Shown here piece after piece: positions 23,284 through 35,800 of a stretch of 64,000 nt of DNA. Made by a program: the position numbers and the translations under genes. The stretch comes from Eudorina sp. 2006-703-Eu-15 (Eukaryota; Chlorophyta; Chlorophyceae; Chlamydomonadales; Volvocaceae). Within the stretch, counting starts at the first letter, position 1; each line of letters opens with the position of its first letter. The stretch covers positions 694,986 to 758,985 of the forward strand of contig BDSI01000042.1 in NCBI GenBank assembly GCA_003117195.1. The letters are read 5' to 3'. The notes under the pieces are model-generated. The model saw nothing but the letters and a program-made list of their open reading frames with translations, did no database searches and was not told the DNA's origin.

Positions 23284-25424
23284 ATGTCTTACAAACTCCA
23301 CTACTTCGCTGCTCCTGGACGCGCGGAAGTGGCGCGCCTTTGCTTGACTTTTGGTGGCATCCCTTTCGAGGTAGATACGGCTGCTCTGTAAAGTATACAT
23401 GTGATCGGGATGGTGTTCACTGGCGGACTGGTGTCGAGATCGTGTTGGTTCCGGGATGGAATCATCTCGTTCCTATCATGAGAATATTGCGCTCGTCCTC
23501 GGGCTACGTCGACGACTCTGAATATTTTCAATGGCACGCAGGATATCCATTACACGGGCCCAACGTTCGCGGAGTTCAAGCCAAAGGCGCCCTTCGGGCA
23601 AGTGCCCGTGCTGGAGTTGCCAGATGGAAAAATGCTGGCCCAGAGCGGCGCCATTGGTATGTTGGAGTTGGTCGGTGGGCCTAAGTCTTGTCAGCGCCTG
23701 GTCCGAAGGCGTGCACGCGATATGCCCCAGCCTACCGGTGGGACTGACTCATCCTGCGTTGCTTGTACACGGCGCCGTCTGCTACACGGCCGCCTTCCAT
23801 CCTCTGCGAATATCTTTTTGTGTTAGTCTCATCCGGCTTCTACCCCCTGGCCATGCACGCCAATGTTGACCCAGATCGCTTCACAGCCAAGCTGGGCGGC
23901 CTGTACCCAGAAGACCCGCTGCAAGCTGCCCGTGCCGACGAGGCGGCCTTCCTGCTGACTGACTTCATGGACGTAAGTGGTGGGGCACGTCGAAATGTCC
24001 GACTGGACTTGTTTTTCCAGCACCCTACTCAGCCACCAGCGTAAGGTGCTTAGTGGTTCTGCTCGTCCGTGGACGAACGCTGGTGTAGATTTGGCTGGGG
24101 CCGCTGCCTTGCTACGCGCTCACGCTCTTTTATTTTGTGGACAAGCATCCGACTGTATCTCCTTGCTCCGGTCTCTTCTACGTTCTGCCCACAGCTGTTC
24201 ACGCCCACCTACTACCTTCCGCTGGAGGAGAAGATCAAGGCCCGCCAGGATCTGCTGGCGGGAAAAGGCAAGGAGAAACTGGAGCAGATGAGCAAGCTGA
24301 TGGTGAGGGGAAGGACTTGCCGTCTTGCCTGGCGTGCCGTACCTGGCGTACGGTACCTGCCCTACGTGACCCCACAGGCTACATGTCCGCCGGACAGAGT
24401 TTTCCACAGACTACCCATTGCCAGCATACATTCAGAACGGTCAGCGCCCGTTCGCTGATTTCACTTGCGGCATTTATCGGTGCAGCGTGCCCGACAGTGT
24501 GCGCTTTGGATGGCGAGGCTGCAGCCCGTGTAGATGTGCTTGTGCTGGCCGCCATCGAGTGACGCACCCACCCCCATGCGGTCCCAACAGAGCGAGAAGG
24601 GCGATGACTACGTGGCAGGTGACAAGCTCAGCTTCGCGGACCTGGCCATCTTCTCCGCCCTCAGCTCTGTGGTCAGCGGCCAGTTTGACGGTGAGTTGGC
24701 CGTTGGGCCCCGGTTAGGGGACGGACGTTGGGTCGGTGGGTCAATCGCTCGATCGGCTTGGGGACCCGCTGGAACCGCTGCGGGTAGGAGGTGCTGTTCG
24801 AGTTGCCATCTTGCGGGCGGAGTTTGCTGGGTGGAGGGGCCGAGAGGCTGGCGATGGAGGGATAGAGCGGAGGGGCGCGGCGACGGAGCCCGCCGTCCGC
24901 CACAGTCCCACAGGTACGCGCCTCTGCTTGCTTCGGTGTCTGACTGGTTGGGGTTATGGCCCGGTGTGTTTTCTTTGGGTGCGGCGTTGTGGTGTGGAGG
25001 TGACCTGCCGCCTTGGCGGTGGGGCCTACTGGGGCTTGCTCTGGTATACACCGATGATCCCGTTGGGGTCCGCTGTAACATTCATTCATTCAGGTACGGT
25101 GGCACCTGTAAACCTGCAGTACTGCGGTCTCCTGGTCATGCGGTGCACTGCTTGGTCGCGGCCACCCGCGGCCAAAGAAAAGCCCCCTACTGTCTGATGG
25201 AGTCACTTGCTGATGCCTCGTCATCATGGCATCTTACGCCCGGGCATCTCATCTCGCTGCGCGCCCTGCACGTATGCCGCCTCGCAGGCGTCCCCGCCAC
25301 CCTGCTGAACGACTACCCGGTGCTCAAGGCGTACCGCAACAAGGTGGCCAACGAGCCGCGGGTGAAGGCCTACTACGAGAAGCACACCGACGGCATGCGG
25401 GCCGCGTACAAGCCGGACGCGTGA
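23284..25424 (+). CDS. GST: Glutathione S-transferase, sigma-like class
   Basis: Cytosolic GSTs conjugate glutathione to electrophiles or isomerise and reduce glutathione-linked substrates. Six exons join in phase: 23284-23370, 23542-23656, 23875-23972, 24195-24302, 24591-24690 and 25288-25424. They encode 214 residues, the standard length. The thioredoxin-like N-domain begins MSYKLHYFAAPGRAEVARL with the catalytic-type Tyr at residue 7. GQVPVLELPDGKMLAQSGAI follows, with the cis-proline VPVLE and the SGAI glutathione-binding turn. The all-helical domain has LGGLYPEDPLQAARADEA, the N-capping motif GDKLSFADLAIF, and a C-terminal YPVLKAYRNKVANEPRVKAY. This arrangement fits the sigma or alpha-like group rather than plant phi or tau classes. 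Intron 5 is the longest and carries a sense-oriented copy of the dispersed repeat. Confidence 0.9.
25019..25127 (+). repeat. Dispersed short repeat, long copy B, in a GST intron
   Basis: This is the best-preserved copy. It runs GGGGCCTACTGGGGCTTGCT, then CTGGTATACACCGATGATCC, GGGGTCCGCTGTAACATTCA and on to ACCTGTAAACCTGCAG. Its first 75 bases match the copy at 17990-18068 and its 3' half matches the copy at 46138-46222. It includes TGTAA in the sense of GST, within intron 5. Confidence 0.8.
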
Positions 25425-26602
25425 AGGGCCCTGCTGGTCTCGCCGGTTGTGATTGTGATGTGGGTTTGAGGGCCTCCGCCGCGTGTGTCTGGACAAGGTG
25501 CATGCTCACGCGGTCTGCCAGGGAAAGGCCGGATTAGGTTCTGGTCGGTGCAAGGAGGATAGAGTGCAAGGAGGATAGATGAGGACAAACCCATCGGAGG
25601 AGTCCGGACCTGTCAATCACTGTACCTGCAGCGTACTGACGCTTCCTGCGCGGAGTGTGCTGCGCTTGCACGGTGTGGAAGAAACGTGGTGTTTGCATGC
25701 GATAAGGGGTTGCCGGATGCGCATGGCTACGTCGCCCGGGTACGCACCATTCTTTGGTGTGTTCTGCGTAGAACGTTGGAGGGGTAACGGTGCGAAACTG
25801 TACCTTGCGCGTGCCCCTCGCCTTCGTTCACGGCGCTGTGGCCTACTGAGGCATCTTGAAAGGAATTCAACGTCACGGAAACATTGAAGCATCGCCATGA
25901 GGGTCGGCTGTGTTGCATTGCCGGGCAATTGTTGGTCGACCTTCAGTTCCGAGTTTGGTGCACTCGGTACGCTGTACAATGTAAGCTAATGAATGACTTG
26001 TACGTAAGTCCAGCCCGTGTTCCACCCCCAAACTTAATTGATTCTGCCAGGCTCTGCCCGACGGGAACCATAAGCCGACTGTCAAGGCGAGCGTGTCAAC
26101 CGAACTGGCCTTGCAAACAGTACTGCAGGACCTGGTCAGCTGTCAGCCCCACCGCACGACAACATCCACATGCTTCTGCTAAGAAGGATCCAAACAAACC
26201 CGCCCACTTGTGTTCGGTAGGCTGGTCAACGTGAATAATAACTCACCTCACCTCACCACTAATGAACGCGGTAAACCATCTTTGTCTGGTGCACCCGCAA
26301 TCTTCACTCAACCTGCACCGCTATCCGCATGCCGACTTCCTCATGCACCCCTGACTTCTCTCATCTGGCGTGCTTGGGCCAAGAATGCTCTCCTGAAGAA
26401 CAACAAAGGACAAGCGATGCCTGTCACTGCCAACCGACGTTCCCCGCAACAGCTCGCTACGCTCGCAGGGGCGCTTCGCAGGGGCGCCGCCCAAAACCTC
26501 ATTGAAACACAGGTGTACCCTCCAGCGCACTCCTCTCATTCCCTTCACCCTCCTCTCCACCTGTCTCGCCCTCGCCTCATCGTCGCTGACACCAACGCTC
26601 CA
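25425..26602. other. Intergenic, convergent 3' region of GST and the CacyBP-like gene
   Basis: This 1.2 kb should hold the two 3' UTRs. A TGTAA sequence occurs at about 25979, roughly 550 bases past the GST stop, and could serve as its polyadenylation signal. No coding exon was supported. Confidence 0.4.
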
Positions 26603-28002
26603 CTACGCGCTCTTCAGGTTGTACCACTTGTGGCTGCCCACTTTCTTGAGCGTAACGACCAGCTTGTTCGCCAGCTTCCTCACCCGGGACCCGTCCGCAG
26701 AGATATCCCCCGACAGCTTCGAGACCAGCAGCCGGTGCACTTGTCGCGGCTTCAAGCCGTGCACGTCGACCTGCAAGAGCCGCGCCTGCACGGGGCGCAC
26801 CGAACGAAGGAGGTATCGGAGCATCGGCGCATTTTGAATTGACCCAAAGGCAGGGACCCGAAGGAGTGTCAGCGCGCTCCATCCCAGTGACCGCAATGTT
26901 GCGGGAGTGACCAGCGCTGTGGCGCGTCCCGCTGTGTCGCCGCTGGCGGTGTGTACCTTGGCAGGGATGCTAGGCAGCAGGGGGTTTAACGTCCCCCGCG
27001 ACACGGATGATGGTCTGCAGCCCCTTCAGGGTTCGCTGAACCCCATGCTGCACGTCTGGTACCGGAAACGGCGGCACGGCATGTGTGGCAAGCAGACGGA
27101 TGCCAGCTAAGACGCGTCACAGCCCCACCGAACTGATGACCCACCTCGAAGGTTGCCCTGATGTCCTCATCGCTGCATGCCGCCCCCACTCCCTCCAGCG
27201 GGACGTAAACCTGCGGATACAGGCGGATGAAGGCCGGCGAATACGAATGAACGCGGACGACCCGACAAATTTGCACCGGCGGCAGCGCAGGCTGTTCACA
27301 TCGCCGTACCTTGATCACCTCGCCCTCGTCTGCCCAGGCGTAGTTGAAGATGGTGACAATGGCCGGCGGCACCTCCGCCACTGTGCGCTCCAGCACCACG
27401 GGCACCGGCGGCGGGGCTGGCTCCTCGGAGGTCTGCCTTGGCGCGTGCGCGTAGTAGTAGGACCGGTCGCGTTTCTCCTCGATGCTTGCCTGGGACCGAG
27501 GTGCATCGCGGGGCACCGCCAGCCGCGAACATGGGCACCATGGCGATGTGCGACATCGGCTGCTGATGCCCCGACGAGATCTACTTACCGTACACACAGC
27601 GCGGGGACTCGCAATGCCTGCGTTCATACCACACCGCACTGTGCCTACTGCCCAGTCGGTCGGTGAGTCAGCTTAAGCAGACCCTTACTTTCGTTTATGC
27701 AGTGTATGGTGAGGAACCTTTGGCTGTCACCGATGACCCGCGGGGTCCACTGTAACATCCTTAATAATCAGACACTTAGACCACCGACCATCTCGGCCGC
27801 CTTCCTGCGCAGTTGTGCCCCTGCAAGATTCACCCTCGTCCACCGTTGCAGCGCACCGTGAACCTCACCGTACCTGAAGAGCGCTACGCGGATGCTGCTC
27901 AGCCGCCTTGCCGTCCGTTGCCTTCGTTCCTTCCTCCGGGACGGACACCTGCTCGGCCACACCGACCTGCCGCTCGGCAGCCTCAACGGCGTCGACGGTC
28001 AT
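26603..28002 (-). CDS. CACYBP: Short CacyBP/SIP-like CS-domain protein
   Basis: CacyBP/SIP is an adaptor with a p23-like CS domain that links SIAH-type ubiquitin ligases and S100 proteins in animals. Plant and algal forms are less studied. Four exons join in phase: 28002-27874, 27489-27310, 27210-27145 and 26785-26603, giving 185 residues from an ATG at 28002. The CS domain begins IVTIFNYAWADEGEVIKVYV and continues PLEGVG, DEDIRATFEARLLQVDVHGL. It ends KLANKLVVTLKKVGSHKWYN, matching the CacyBP strands (YxWDQ...VKIYITL...VHFTERSFDL...VLILCRKK). Compared with animal CacyBP, of about 228 residues, the N-terminal helical hairpin is replaced by an acidic, Pro-rich segment and the C-terminal SGS region is absent. 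Exon 1 rests on frame, phase and an ATG only. The gene is divergent from SPOUT1. Confidence 0.7.
27722..27760 (+). repeat. Dispersed short repeat, core copy
   Basis: GGCTGTCACCGATGACCCGC is followed by GGGGTCCACTGTAACATCC. It lies in intron 1 of the CacyBP-like gene, antisense to that gene, and includes TGTAA. Confidence 0.7.
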
Positions 28003-28888
28003 TTTCTAAGGGTAGGAACCTGCAGACGGTCCGAGCGGATTCGTAGTGAAATTCCTATGAAGGTTTCTACGTCAAGGGTATTCAAGGGCACATGTGGCCA
28101 TTGCTAGCCGTCCGGGGCTGGGCGCTGGGGACCGGGCCTGCTACAACCGTTGCAACAACGCGTCCGCTGCAGCCCGCTGTGTGCTCCGACTTGACGCGCT
28201 GGGAGACACGACATCACTACAGTCAGGCTGTCGCACATTGATCGTCCATGAAACGCCCTAATGCTTGCAGAAACCCTTCCAGGCCCTTCCACGTGTCCGC
28301 ACACCTGCGCAAGCCAGCGGCCTGTTGAAATCGTTCGGCAGCTAAATAACGTTACAAACAGCGCTGCGCGCAGGACCCGGGGACGGCGGTCGACGGTCGC
28401 TGGTGAACAATTGCAACCGAAGGCAAGTCGATAGAACGATGCAAATCTGTTGGCCCCAAGTACAGATGACAATGTTAGCCCCAATACACAATTTCTTGCT
28501 TCAAGTTGATATCGGGAGAGAGAGGAAACATCGAAACATCTCGAAGCCGTTGGTGGTTGCAAGTACACTCACTCGCAAGCGCGCACTGTGCAAGCACCAC
28601 AATCACAAAGCGAGGAAATGCCAATATTGAGTAGGTAGTTTAATTTTCTAGAACAAAAAAAATCAAAGCTTGGTGGTTAACTGGTTATCAGTGGCCGTGG
28701 CCAACGGTTCCAACCGATTTTCCAAGCGTGAAATTTCTGGTGCTCCAAACTTGTCAAGTAACTCTTGGGAAATAACTGGAGCAAGATTAACTCGGTGAAT
28801 CCTTAGTCTACCCTGTTCGTTAACCTCAGCCGACGGCGGTGTCGACGCGCGTCAAGGCAGCTTTATCAACGAAGTTCCACTATTAGGG
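28003..28888. other. Divergent 5' region of the CacyBP-like and SPOUT1 genes
   Basis: An 886-bp gap lies between divergent ATGs. Its right part, about 28600-28850, is distinctly A/T-rich and includes a poly-A run near 28656. It probably carries the SPOUT1 promoter. No repeat or exon was identified. Confidence 0.4.
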
Positions 28889-31765
28889 ATGAAAGACAAA
28901 GATAAGAAAAAGAGCAAAAAGCAGAAACGTGAACACCACCATGGCAAGCAAGGGAACGGTGGACCGCCGGGCGCCGCCGCGCAGCCCAACGGGAACGAGG
29001 CAGCGGACGAGCCCGGGCCCAGCGGCCGCAAGTGGACTCTGAGCGTCGCTGTCCCCGGGACACTCCTGGACCAGCCCCCATCCCTTGAGTTCGCAATCTT
29101 CGTGGTGGGCCAGATAGCTCGTGCCGCAGCGGCCTTCCAAGTGGACGAGGTCGTGGTGTACGACGACAGCCCAGCAGCCACCACAACACAGCCCGAAGAA
29201 GCCCCCAGCGTCACCCCGGGGACCGCCCTGCTGGCGCGCGTGCTGCAGTTCCTCGACACACCGCCGCACCTCCGGCCCAACATGTACGGCGACACCGCTC
29301 ACCTGCCCCGGGAGCTGCAGCTGGCGGCCGCGCTGCCCTCCGGAAACCCGCCCCACCACGCCCGCCCTAGCGGCACGTGGATACCGTACCGTGAGGGTGT
29401 CGTACTCAAATCGGAGCCGGGAGCGGGCAGCTACGTCGATGTAGGACTGGACCGCATGGTTAGTGTGGAGCAGGAGCTGCCGGAGGTAGGTGGGGGGGCC
29501 CAGCTGCCCGCCGTACAATTCTTCCGCTGTCAAGGGACGCGCAACGCTTCCTTATCAGGCCTCGAATGCCTCCTTGCTGCCACCTACGCCATGGGGCCAC
29601 GCCACGGCCAGTGGCATTGGTCCGCGTCGCGCGTCGCACAGCGTCGTGCGGACCTTTCTTTGGGGTGGCACATCTGACAATGTGGATGGACTTCAGGGCC
29701 GTTCCGTAGTAATTATCCAAGCGGCATTTGCATCTCAGGGTTTTACGCCACAGGGCGGCTCTGTGGTTGCTCGCAGCCTCTGGGTTGGGGATCCTGCTCG
29801 CCGGTTGCGGGCCCTGCTTGAAACTGCCGGCCCAATCACTGTCAAGCTACATTACCGTGTTCTGGTCCAGGGATCAGACCATCTCGCGACGGATGCTTTG
29901 ATGGCTTGAAACCGGGCTGCAGTTGCTCCCTCGTCGCGCTGATGCATAGTCTCCACGTGCCTCAATAGTCTCCATCTGCCTCCATAGTCTCCACCTGCGC
30001 AGTGCTCACTCCCTGTCCTCGCTGCCCCCGCGCACCTCTCCCACCTCCAACCTCCCCACGGTGGCACCCGACAGGCCACCCGCGTGACGGTGCACCTGGG
30101 TGACAGGGAGCCGGAAACGCGGTTTATGGCGGCCTACTCCGAAACCATGATTGTCGGCAAGGTAAGTGCTGGATTGCTGCTGGGCAGCTTCACACGCGTG
30201 ACGATGGCGGACCCGTGGGTCGGCGTGTGTTTTCGTGCAGATGTGTGCGTGCTGCGGATGCAGATGCGCAATTATCTGCTGTATGGAAACCTTGGCTGGC
30301 AACCTTGCCAACCTAATTCCGCCGTCGCACGTTGAAGAGGGCTGTCATTCGACAAAATCCCTCTCACCTGCCGTTTCGGAGAGGCCGCACCCGCCCTGGC
30401 GGACCGTTGCCGGCCGTACGGTCAATCCTGCGACCTTCCTTCTCCTTGGCCGGCAGGTGGTGCCTCCATCTCTGCCCCGGGAGCGTCTGGGGCTCTACTG
30501 GGGCTACTCGGTGCGCATCGCCCTGGGGCTGCAGCGGGTCTTCAAGGGCGCGTCGGTCAGCCGCTCCGGGACGTACGACCTCACCATCGGTGGGTGTGGA
30601 CGCGATGGGGCTTCGGTAGGGTGGCTCTGGCGTCTTTGCCCGGGAGGCCTGGCTCGAGGCAAAGGGAAGGGGGGCCTGGCTCGAGGCAACGGGAAGGGGG
30701 GCCTGGCTCGAGGCAACGGGAAGGGGGGCCGCTGGACTGAGCAGCCTCCGGCGCGGGAAGGCTTCGGTCAAGCTGTTGCTTGCTGTGCACCTGTGGCTCT
30801 GGCGCCCGTGCGCTGCGCGTTTGGCTTCCAGGCCAGGAACTGATGGCTCAACCGCTGCCGTCATGCCCGACTTGCCCCTTCTCTCAGTCAGATAGACATT
30901 CAGTGCGTCTGCGAGCGTCACGATTACACGAGTCAGCAGCAACGTGCGGAGCAGATTACGTCGGTCTAGGCGGCACCCGTTGCACTCCCACCGTGATGGA
31001 TGCTCCTGACGGACAGCATGTGATGCTGGATACAGTGCGGCACCTGACTGACTGACTGACGGACGGACGGACGGACGGACGGACTGACTGACTGACTGGC
31101 TGCCTGACTGACTGACTGCCTGGCTGCCTGGCTGCCTGCCTGCCTGCCTGCCTGGCTGGGCGTGCAGGCAGCAGCCCCGCGGGTGCGCCCACGGACCCGG
31201 GCGAGCTGGTGCTGCCGCGCTTTAAGCACGCAGTGCTGGTGTTCGGCGGGGGAGGTGGAGGCGCGGGTGCGGCCGGCTCGGCTGCAGGCGCCCACGACCT
31301 TGACCAGCTGGTGTCCAAGGTGCCCGACTGGGAGCACAAGCTGCCACAGGTATGGGGGCAGTCGGGTGCAGCTGCACGGAAGGGAGGAAGATTCACCGGA
31401 TGAGCCACCTGTGGCATAGCATTTCTGGTGGGTAGTGGGCCATGTTCTGGTGGGGAGGAGTCCACGTTCTTGTGGATTGATTGGCATCCCGCGCCGCCGT
31501 CCTGCGCCGCCAGGAAGAGTGCGACTGAATCGTGCTCCGACCTCGGGTGAGTGCCGGGGGCCCCGGCTGACCAAACCCTTGCCTTCTGCCTCGCGGCTGC
31601 TGTGGCCTTTCCCCCGGCTGCTGTGGCCTTCCCTTCCAGGATGTGTTCAACTTGTACCTCAACACGACGCCACACCTGGGCACGCTGCGACTGCGCACGG
31701 AGGATGCCGTACCAATCGCCTTGTCATACCTGATCACGCCTATCCTGAAGTACGGCAAGCAGTAA
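28889..31765 (+). CDS. SPOUT1: SPOUT1/C9orf114-type putative RNA methyltransferase
   Basis: This family has a SPOUT (alpha/beta-knot) fold and is a putative SAM-dependent RNA methyltransferase, known in humans as CENP-32. Five exons join in phase: 28889-29485, 30075-30161, 30457-30589, 31168-31349 and 31640-31765. They encode 374 residues, matching the family's 370-380. A lysine-rich N-terminus (KDKDKKKSKKQKREHHH) resembles the basic head of homologues and may be a nuclear or nucleolar signal. Family landmarks are WTLSVAVPGTLLD, VVGQIARAAAAFQVDEVVVY, YREGVVLKSEPGAGSYVDVG, GLYWGYSVRIALGLQRVF, GTYDLTIG, and FKHAVLVFGG near the knot. The sequence closes with NTTPHLGTLRLRTEDAVPIA, as expected. 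Introns 3 and 4 contain tandem repeats. Confidence 0.92.
30646..30726 (+). repeat. 27-bp tandem repeat, three copies
   Basis: The unit GGCCTGGCTCGAGGCAACGG plus GAAGGGG occurs three times head to tail. The first copy differs by one base. The array sits in intron 3 of SPOUT1. Confidence 0.95.
31046..31159 (+). repeat. Compound tetranucleotide repeat (CTGA, GGAC, TGCC)
   Basis: A tract of about 110 bases passes from CTGA units to GGAC units, back to CTGA, then to mixed GGCTGCCT and TGCC units. It lies directly upstream of the acceptor of SPOUT1 exon 4 at 31168. Confidence 0.95.
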
Positions 31766-32834
31766 GAGTTGCGCTTCACGGCCGCGCGCGTGTACTCTTC
31801 GACGGTTGTGATGCCCATGACCGGCGGATGTGTCGGACGTGTGCTTGATCTCATTCCGGTGTGATCCAGCAAGCCAATCGCCGGCTGCGTCGTTTGTTCG
31901 CTCCTGGGCAGCGCTGCGGGACTCGGCGTGCACCAGCTGCAAATCGGCAAGAGGCGGGGCCCTTATGCCCACCATAATGGTATGGGGTGTTGCCGTTCGT
32001 TGGTTTGTGCGCTAGCCGCGCGGTGACCCGCGAACGTGGGGCCGGGAAGCGAAAGGGCAGCTAAGTGAAACATTAATACATCATAGCTTTGGGATGGGCG
32101 AGGAGACAAAACGACCGGTAAAGATCGCTTGCATGAAATGACCCGAGGGGGTTTCAGTTGTTCACGGTGTTGGCTGCGTGTGTGCGCCCAGTGCCGTCAG
32201 CCAGTCGGTCCCTCCTGGGGGCAACTGTACATCGTGTGGCGAGTTGTGGCGTTGCAATATGGAGCCTTCAGTTGCCACTGGTGGTCCAGGACGGCCCAGT
32301 CAGGGACCCACAAGCGCGCCTATCCACCTCTTGCCGTGTAATGAGAGGCAAGCTTGCCGTTGCGAAGTTCTCTGCGCTCAACGGGACGCCATTCTGGTGT
32401 ACCCAGGCCTGAGATCAGTACTACGACCTGGTTGACTGAAATCTACTACGGGCACAGGACTGTATGCATCTTAGGAAGGTGGGAAGCTGTTGATGCCGGC
32501 GGATGTGCGGGGGAACCATGTCCCTTGCACGGTACTCAGGCACCATGTCGTACCAACGGTGGGACAAAGTCCTTGCCAGTGACGAAGAAGTCTTTGTAGG
32601 TGTTGATATGTCCCATAGACCTTCGATATGCTTGGACACGCGTGCCCTTACTAGTGAACTCCCGGGACGGTTGGTCGTCATACCTTGCGTTCAACATTAA
32701 TATGTTGTCGCTATAGAGGAATGCAAATGATAGCTTCGGGGTCCCGCTTCCGGCTTGGCAAACGGAATTTGTGAACCAATTGATCGTGCACAAATCCACT
32801 TGGCGCAACATTTCCCGGCCTTACCGGTTGCAAA
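31766..32834. other. Intergenic between SPOUT1 and VAC14
   Basis: About 1.07 kb between two plus-strand genes should hold the SPOUT1 3' UTR and the VAC14 promoter. A TGTAA at about 32337 is a possible distal polyadenylation signal for SPOUT1. No exon or transposon was supported. Confidence 0.4.
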
Positions 32835-35800
32835 ATGGTGGCATCAGATGAGCTCTTACCCACGGCAGTGCTTCGACAGATTGGTGACAAGCTGTATGAA
32901 AAGCGGAAGCTAGCAGCCTTGGACGTGGAGCAACTGATCAAGAGATTGGCCGCTCAGAATGATCAACACAGGATTAGGCTCATTATTGACAAATTAATCA
33001 GCGAGTATGCCTTTTCCAGCCAGGCAAACCATCGGAAGGTGCGGGGTTTTCGTTCGGGGCATGTTCGTTCTAACCGATTCCACCTACATCCCTTCAAGCC
33101 GATAACGTATCTTCACTAGGCGCTTAGGCGTGAGAGCACGCTGCCTAGGTGTGTGCCTTTGTGGGGCGGCGACCTCCAAGGGTTGGAGGGGGGAAGTCGG
33201 GGGGCGAATGTTCTCGGTCGGAACTGCTTGGGTTCATCTGCGCCGCCTTCCAAGGTGTCTCCATCCCTTCTGCTTCTCGTGTGCGTTGTGTCCCCTTCCC
33301 CCACCCCACCCCAACCCCCTTCCGCGGGCGGCGGCGCAGGGTGCGCTGCTGTGCCTGGCGGCCTCCGCCGTGGGCCTGGGCGACCCAACGGAGGTGCACC
33401 TGCGCCAGATCGTACCGCCCGTGCTGGCGTCCTTTACTGACCAGGACGCCCGCGTCAGGTACTACGCCTGCGAGGCGCTGTACAACATCGCTAAGGCACG
33501 TGTCAGGCCGGTCGGACAGGCCAAGAGCTGACAGGGGGACGGCGGGCGGGGCGGCCGTGGGTGGATTGCTCTGGTCCCTTTTGGTGCTGTCTTGATGGCA
33601 CTTGCCGACTTACGATACCTGCGGTAGCTTTTCGAGCAGGCAGGTGAGCACATGGTTCCCGTCGCGTCCGTCGCATCGGCGGTTTCCGATCGGCTGGAGG
33701 CTGATGGTCTTGGGGTCTGGGGCTTACACCTTTCAGTCCTTGTTCCGCTGACCCGCGAGTCGCAGTCGATGCACATCGTGTGCCTTTGAAGCCAGGCAGC
33801 TCCCGTGCCCCACCCCCCGACCCGTGTCGGCCGCAGGTGGCCCGCAGCGCCTTCATCCTGTTCTTCAACGAGGTGTTCGACGCCATGTTCAGGTACGAGC
33901 GGATGCGGGGGGGGAGTCAGGCGACAGCCGCGGGTCCGTCCGTCCCCGGGAGGCAGTGCAGTGCCGGGGAGGGGAGCCAGTGCGGTATGTGGTAGAGGCG
34001 CTTGGGCCACACCGGAATCGCCGTCGCCATAGCAATCAACGCCCGCGGGGATGCCGCGTCCTCATATCCGCACCGCCGCACCACACACCATCTCCCTGCC
34101 CGGCCCCCCCTCCTGCACAGGCTGTGCGCCGACAGCGAGGCCAACGTCCAGAACGCGGTCCAGTTCCTGGACGCCCTGATCAAGGACATTGTGGCCGACT
34201 GCACCAACTTTGACGTGGCGGCCTTCATCCCCAAGCTGCGCGACTACCTGCGCGTCACCAACCCGCACAAGCGCCAGTTCCTGCTGTCCTGGGTGGTGGT
34301 GCTGGACTCGCTGCCGCACGTCAAGATGCTGCGCCACCTGCCCGCGCTCATGGACGGGCTGCTCAGCATGCTGGCGGAGCCGGTGCGGGAGGTCCGGACC
34401 CAGGCGGCCAACTGCCTCAAGGTGGGGTGGGGTCGGGTGGGTGGCGGCCTGGGGCCCGGGCCCGGGCCGCCGTGCTGCGTTTGCTGCTTTTCAAGTTCTA
34501 ACTCTGGGGTGGGGAAAAGGAGACGTTGGCATCGTGCTGGGATAGTAATGGCTGCACCCATCGCGACCGAAGCGCGCGCGTCGTGTCAACAAACGTCGGG
34601 TTAAGAGGCCTCCAAGCGGAGGAGAGCGCCCACCACGTAACTAACCAACTAACTGAACGTCCCCCGGCGACTGCGCCGACGACCCCTACCACCACCACAA
34701 CCACCGCCACCACCACCGCCACCACCACCAGGATTTCTTGTCGGAGGTGCGGGCGGCACCCGAGTCGGAGCTGACCCCCGAGTTCTTCTCGCGCCTGACT
34801 GCCACCGTGGTGGACCGAGCCGGCTCCCCCGATGAGCTGACCCGCCTCACCGCCATCCACTGGCTGAGGGCCTTCGTGGAGCTGGCGCCCGACCGCATCC
34901 TGCCGCACGTGCCCGCCATACTGGGTGTCGTACTGTACAACATATCGTCCCACAATGCCGACATCCAGCGCGAGTGCGCCGAGGCGAACGCGGCGCTGCT
35001 GCTGCGCCTGGACGCGGGGGTGTACGGCGCTCGTCCCGGCGAGGCCACCGGGTTGGGGATACCCGGTCCGGCGGCGGTTGCTGCGGCGGCGGGGGGCCTG
35101 GACACGGCGGCGATCCTAGGCACCGTGATTCTGGAGATGCGGAGCGAGATGGAGGCCACCAGGTGATGGGCCCGGGGCGGGGCGACATGGACGTCTGAGA
35201 GGACGAAGGGGTATAGGAAATTGGTAGACATATTGGGGGGGGGGGGGTGTTGCGCCTTGCGCGCTGTTCACAAGGGGAATGCCGAGCGAAAGCCAGCCGT
35301 TCCGGATGCATTGCCTCACCAGTCGAGGTTGTGCCGAGGAAGGGGGTTGTGGTGATCGGACCGACAAGCAGCCGTGCGCGCGAGGAGGCTGGGGTGGGGT
35401 GCGCCTGTGAGTCTGCTGCCCTGGCCAACCACAGGCTCACGCCACACCACTGTGTGCTTGGGCGATACGCGCGACGAGGATACATCCACACTGTGTTTGG
35501 TCAGGTTGCCTTGCTCAACACACACTGCATTGGCGCATGTCGGACGTGTGCGGTGTGGATCCAGGTTGGAGGCTCTTCGTTGGCTGCTCTTCCTGTTGGC
35601 GCGGGCTCAGGATCTGGTTCTGGAGCAGGTGCGGCCGGAGAGGAGAGCAGATTGTGATGGCTCTGTGTGTCGGTGTCTCATGGACGCGGGCGGATGTGCA
35701 CGGACAGATGTGGGGCGGGGGCGGGGGCGGGGGTGCGGAAATGGATAGGGCCGAACCACAGCGTGGCAAATGCGCGGGCGCGCGGTGGCATACCGGATAG

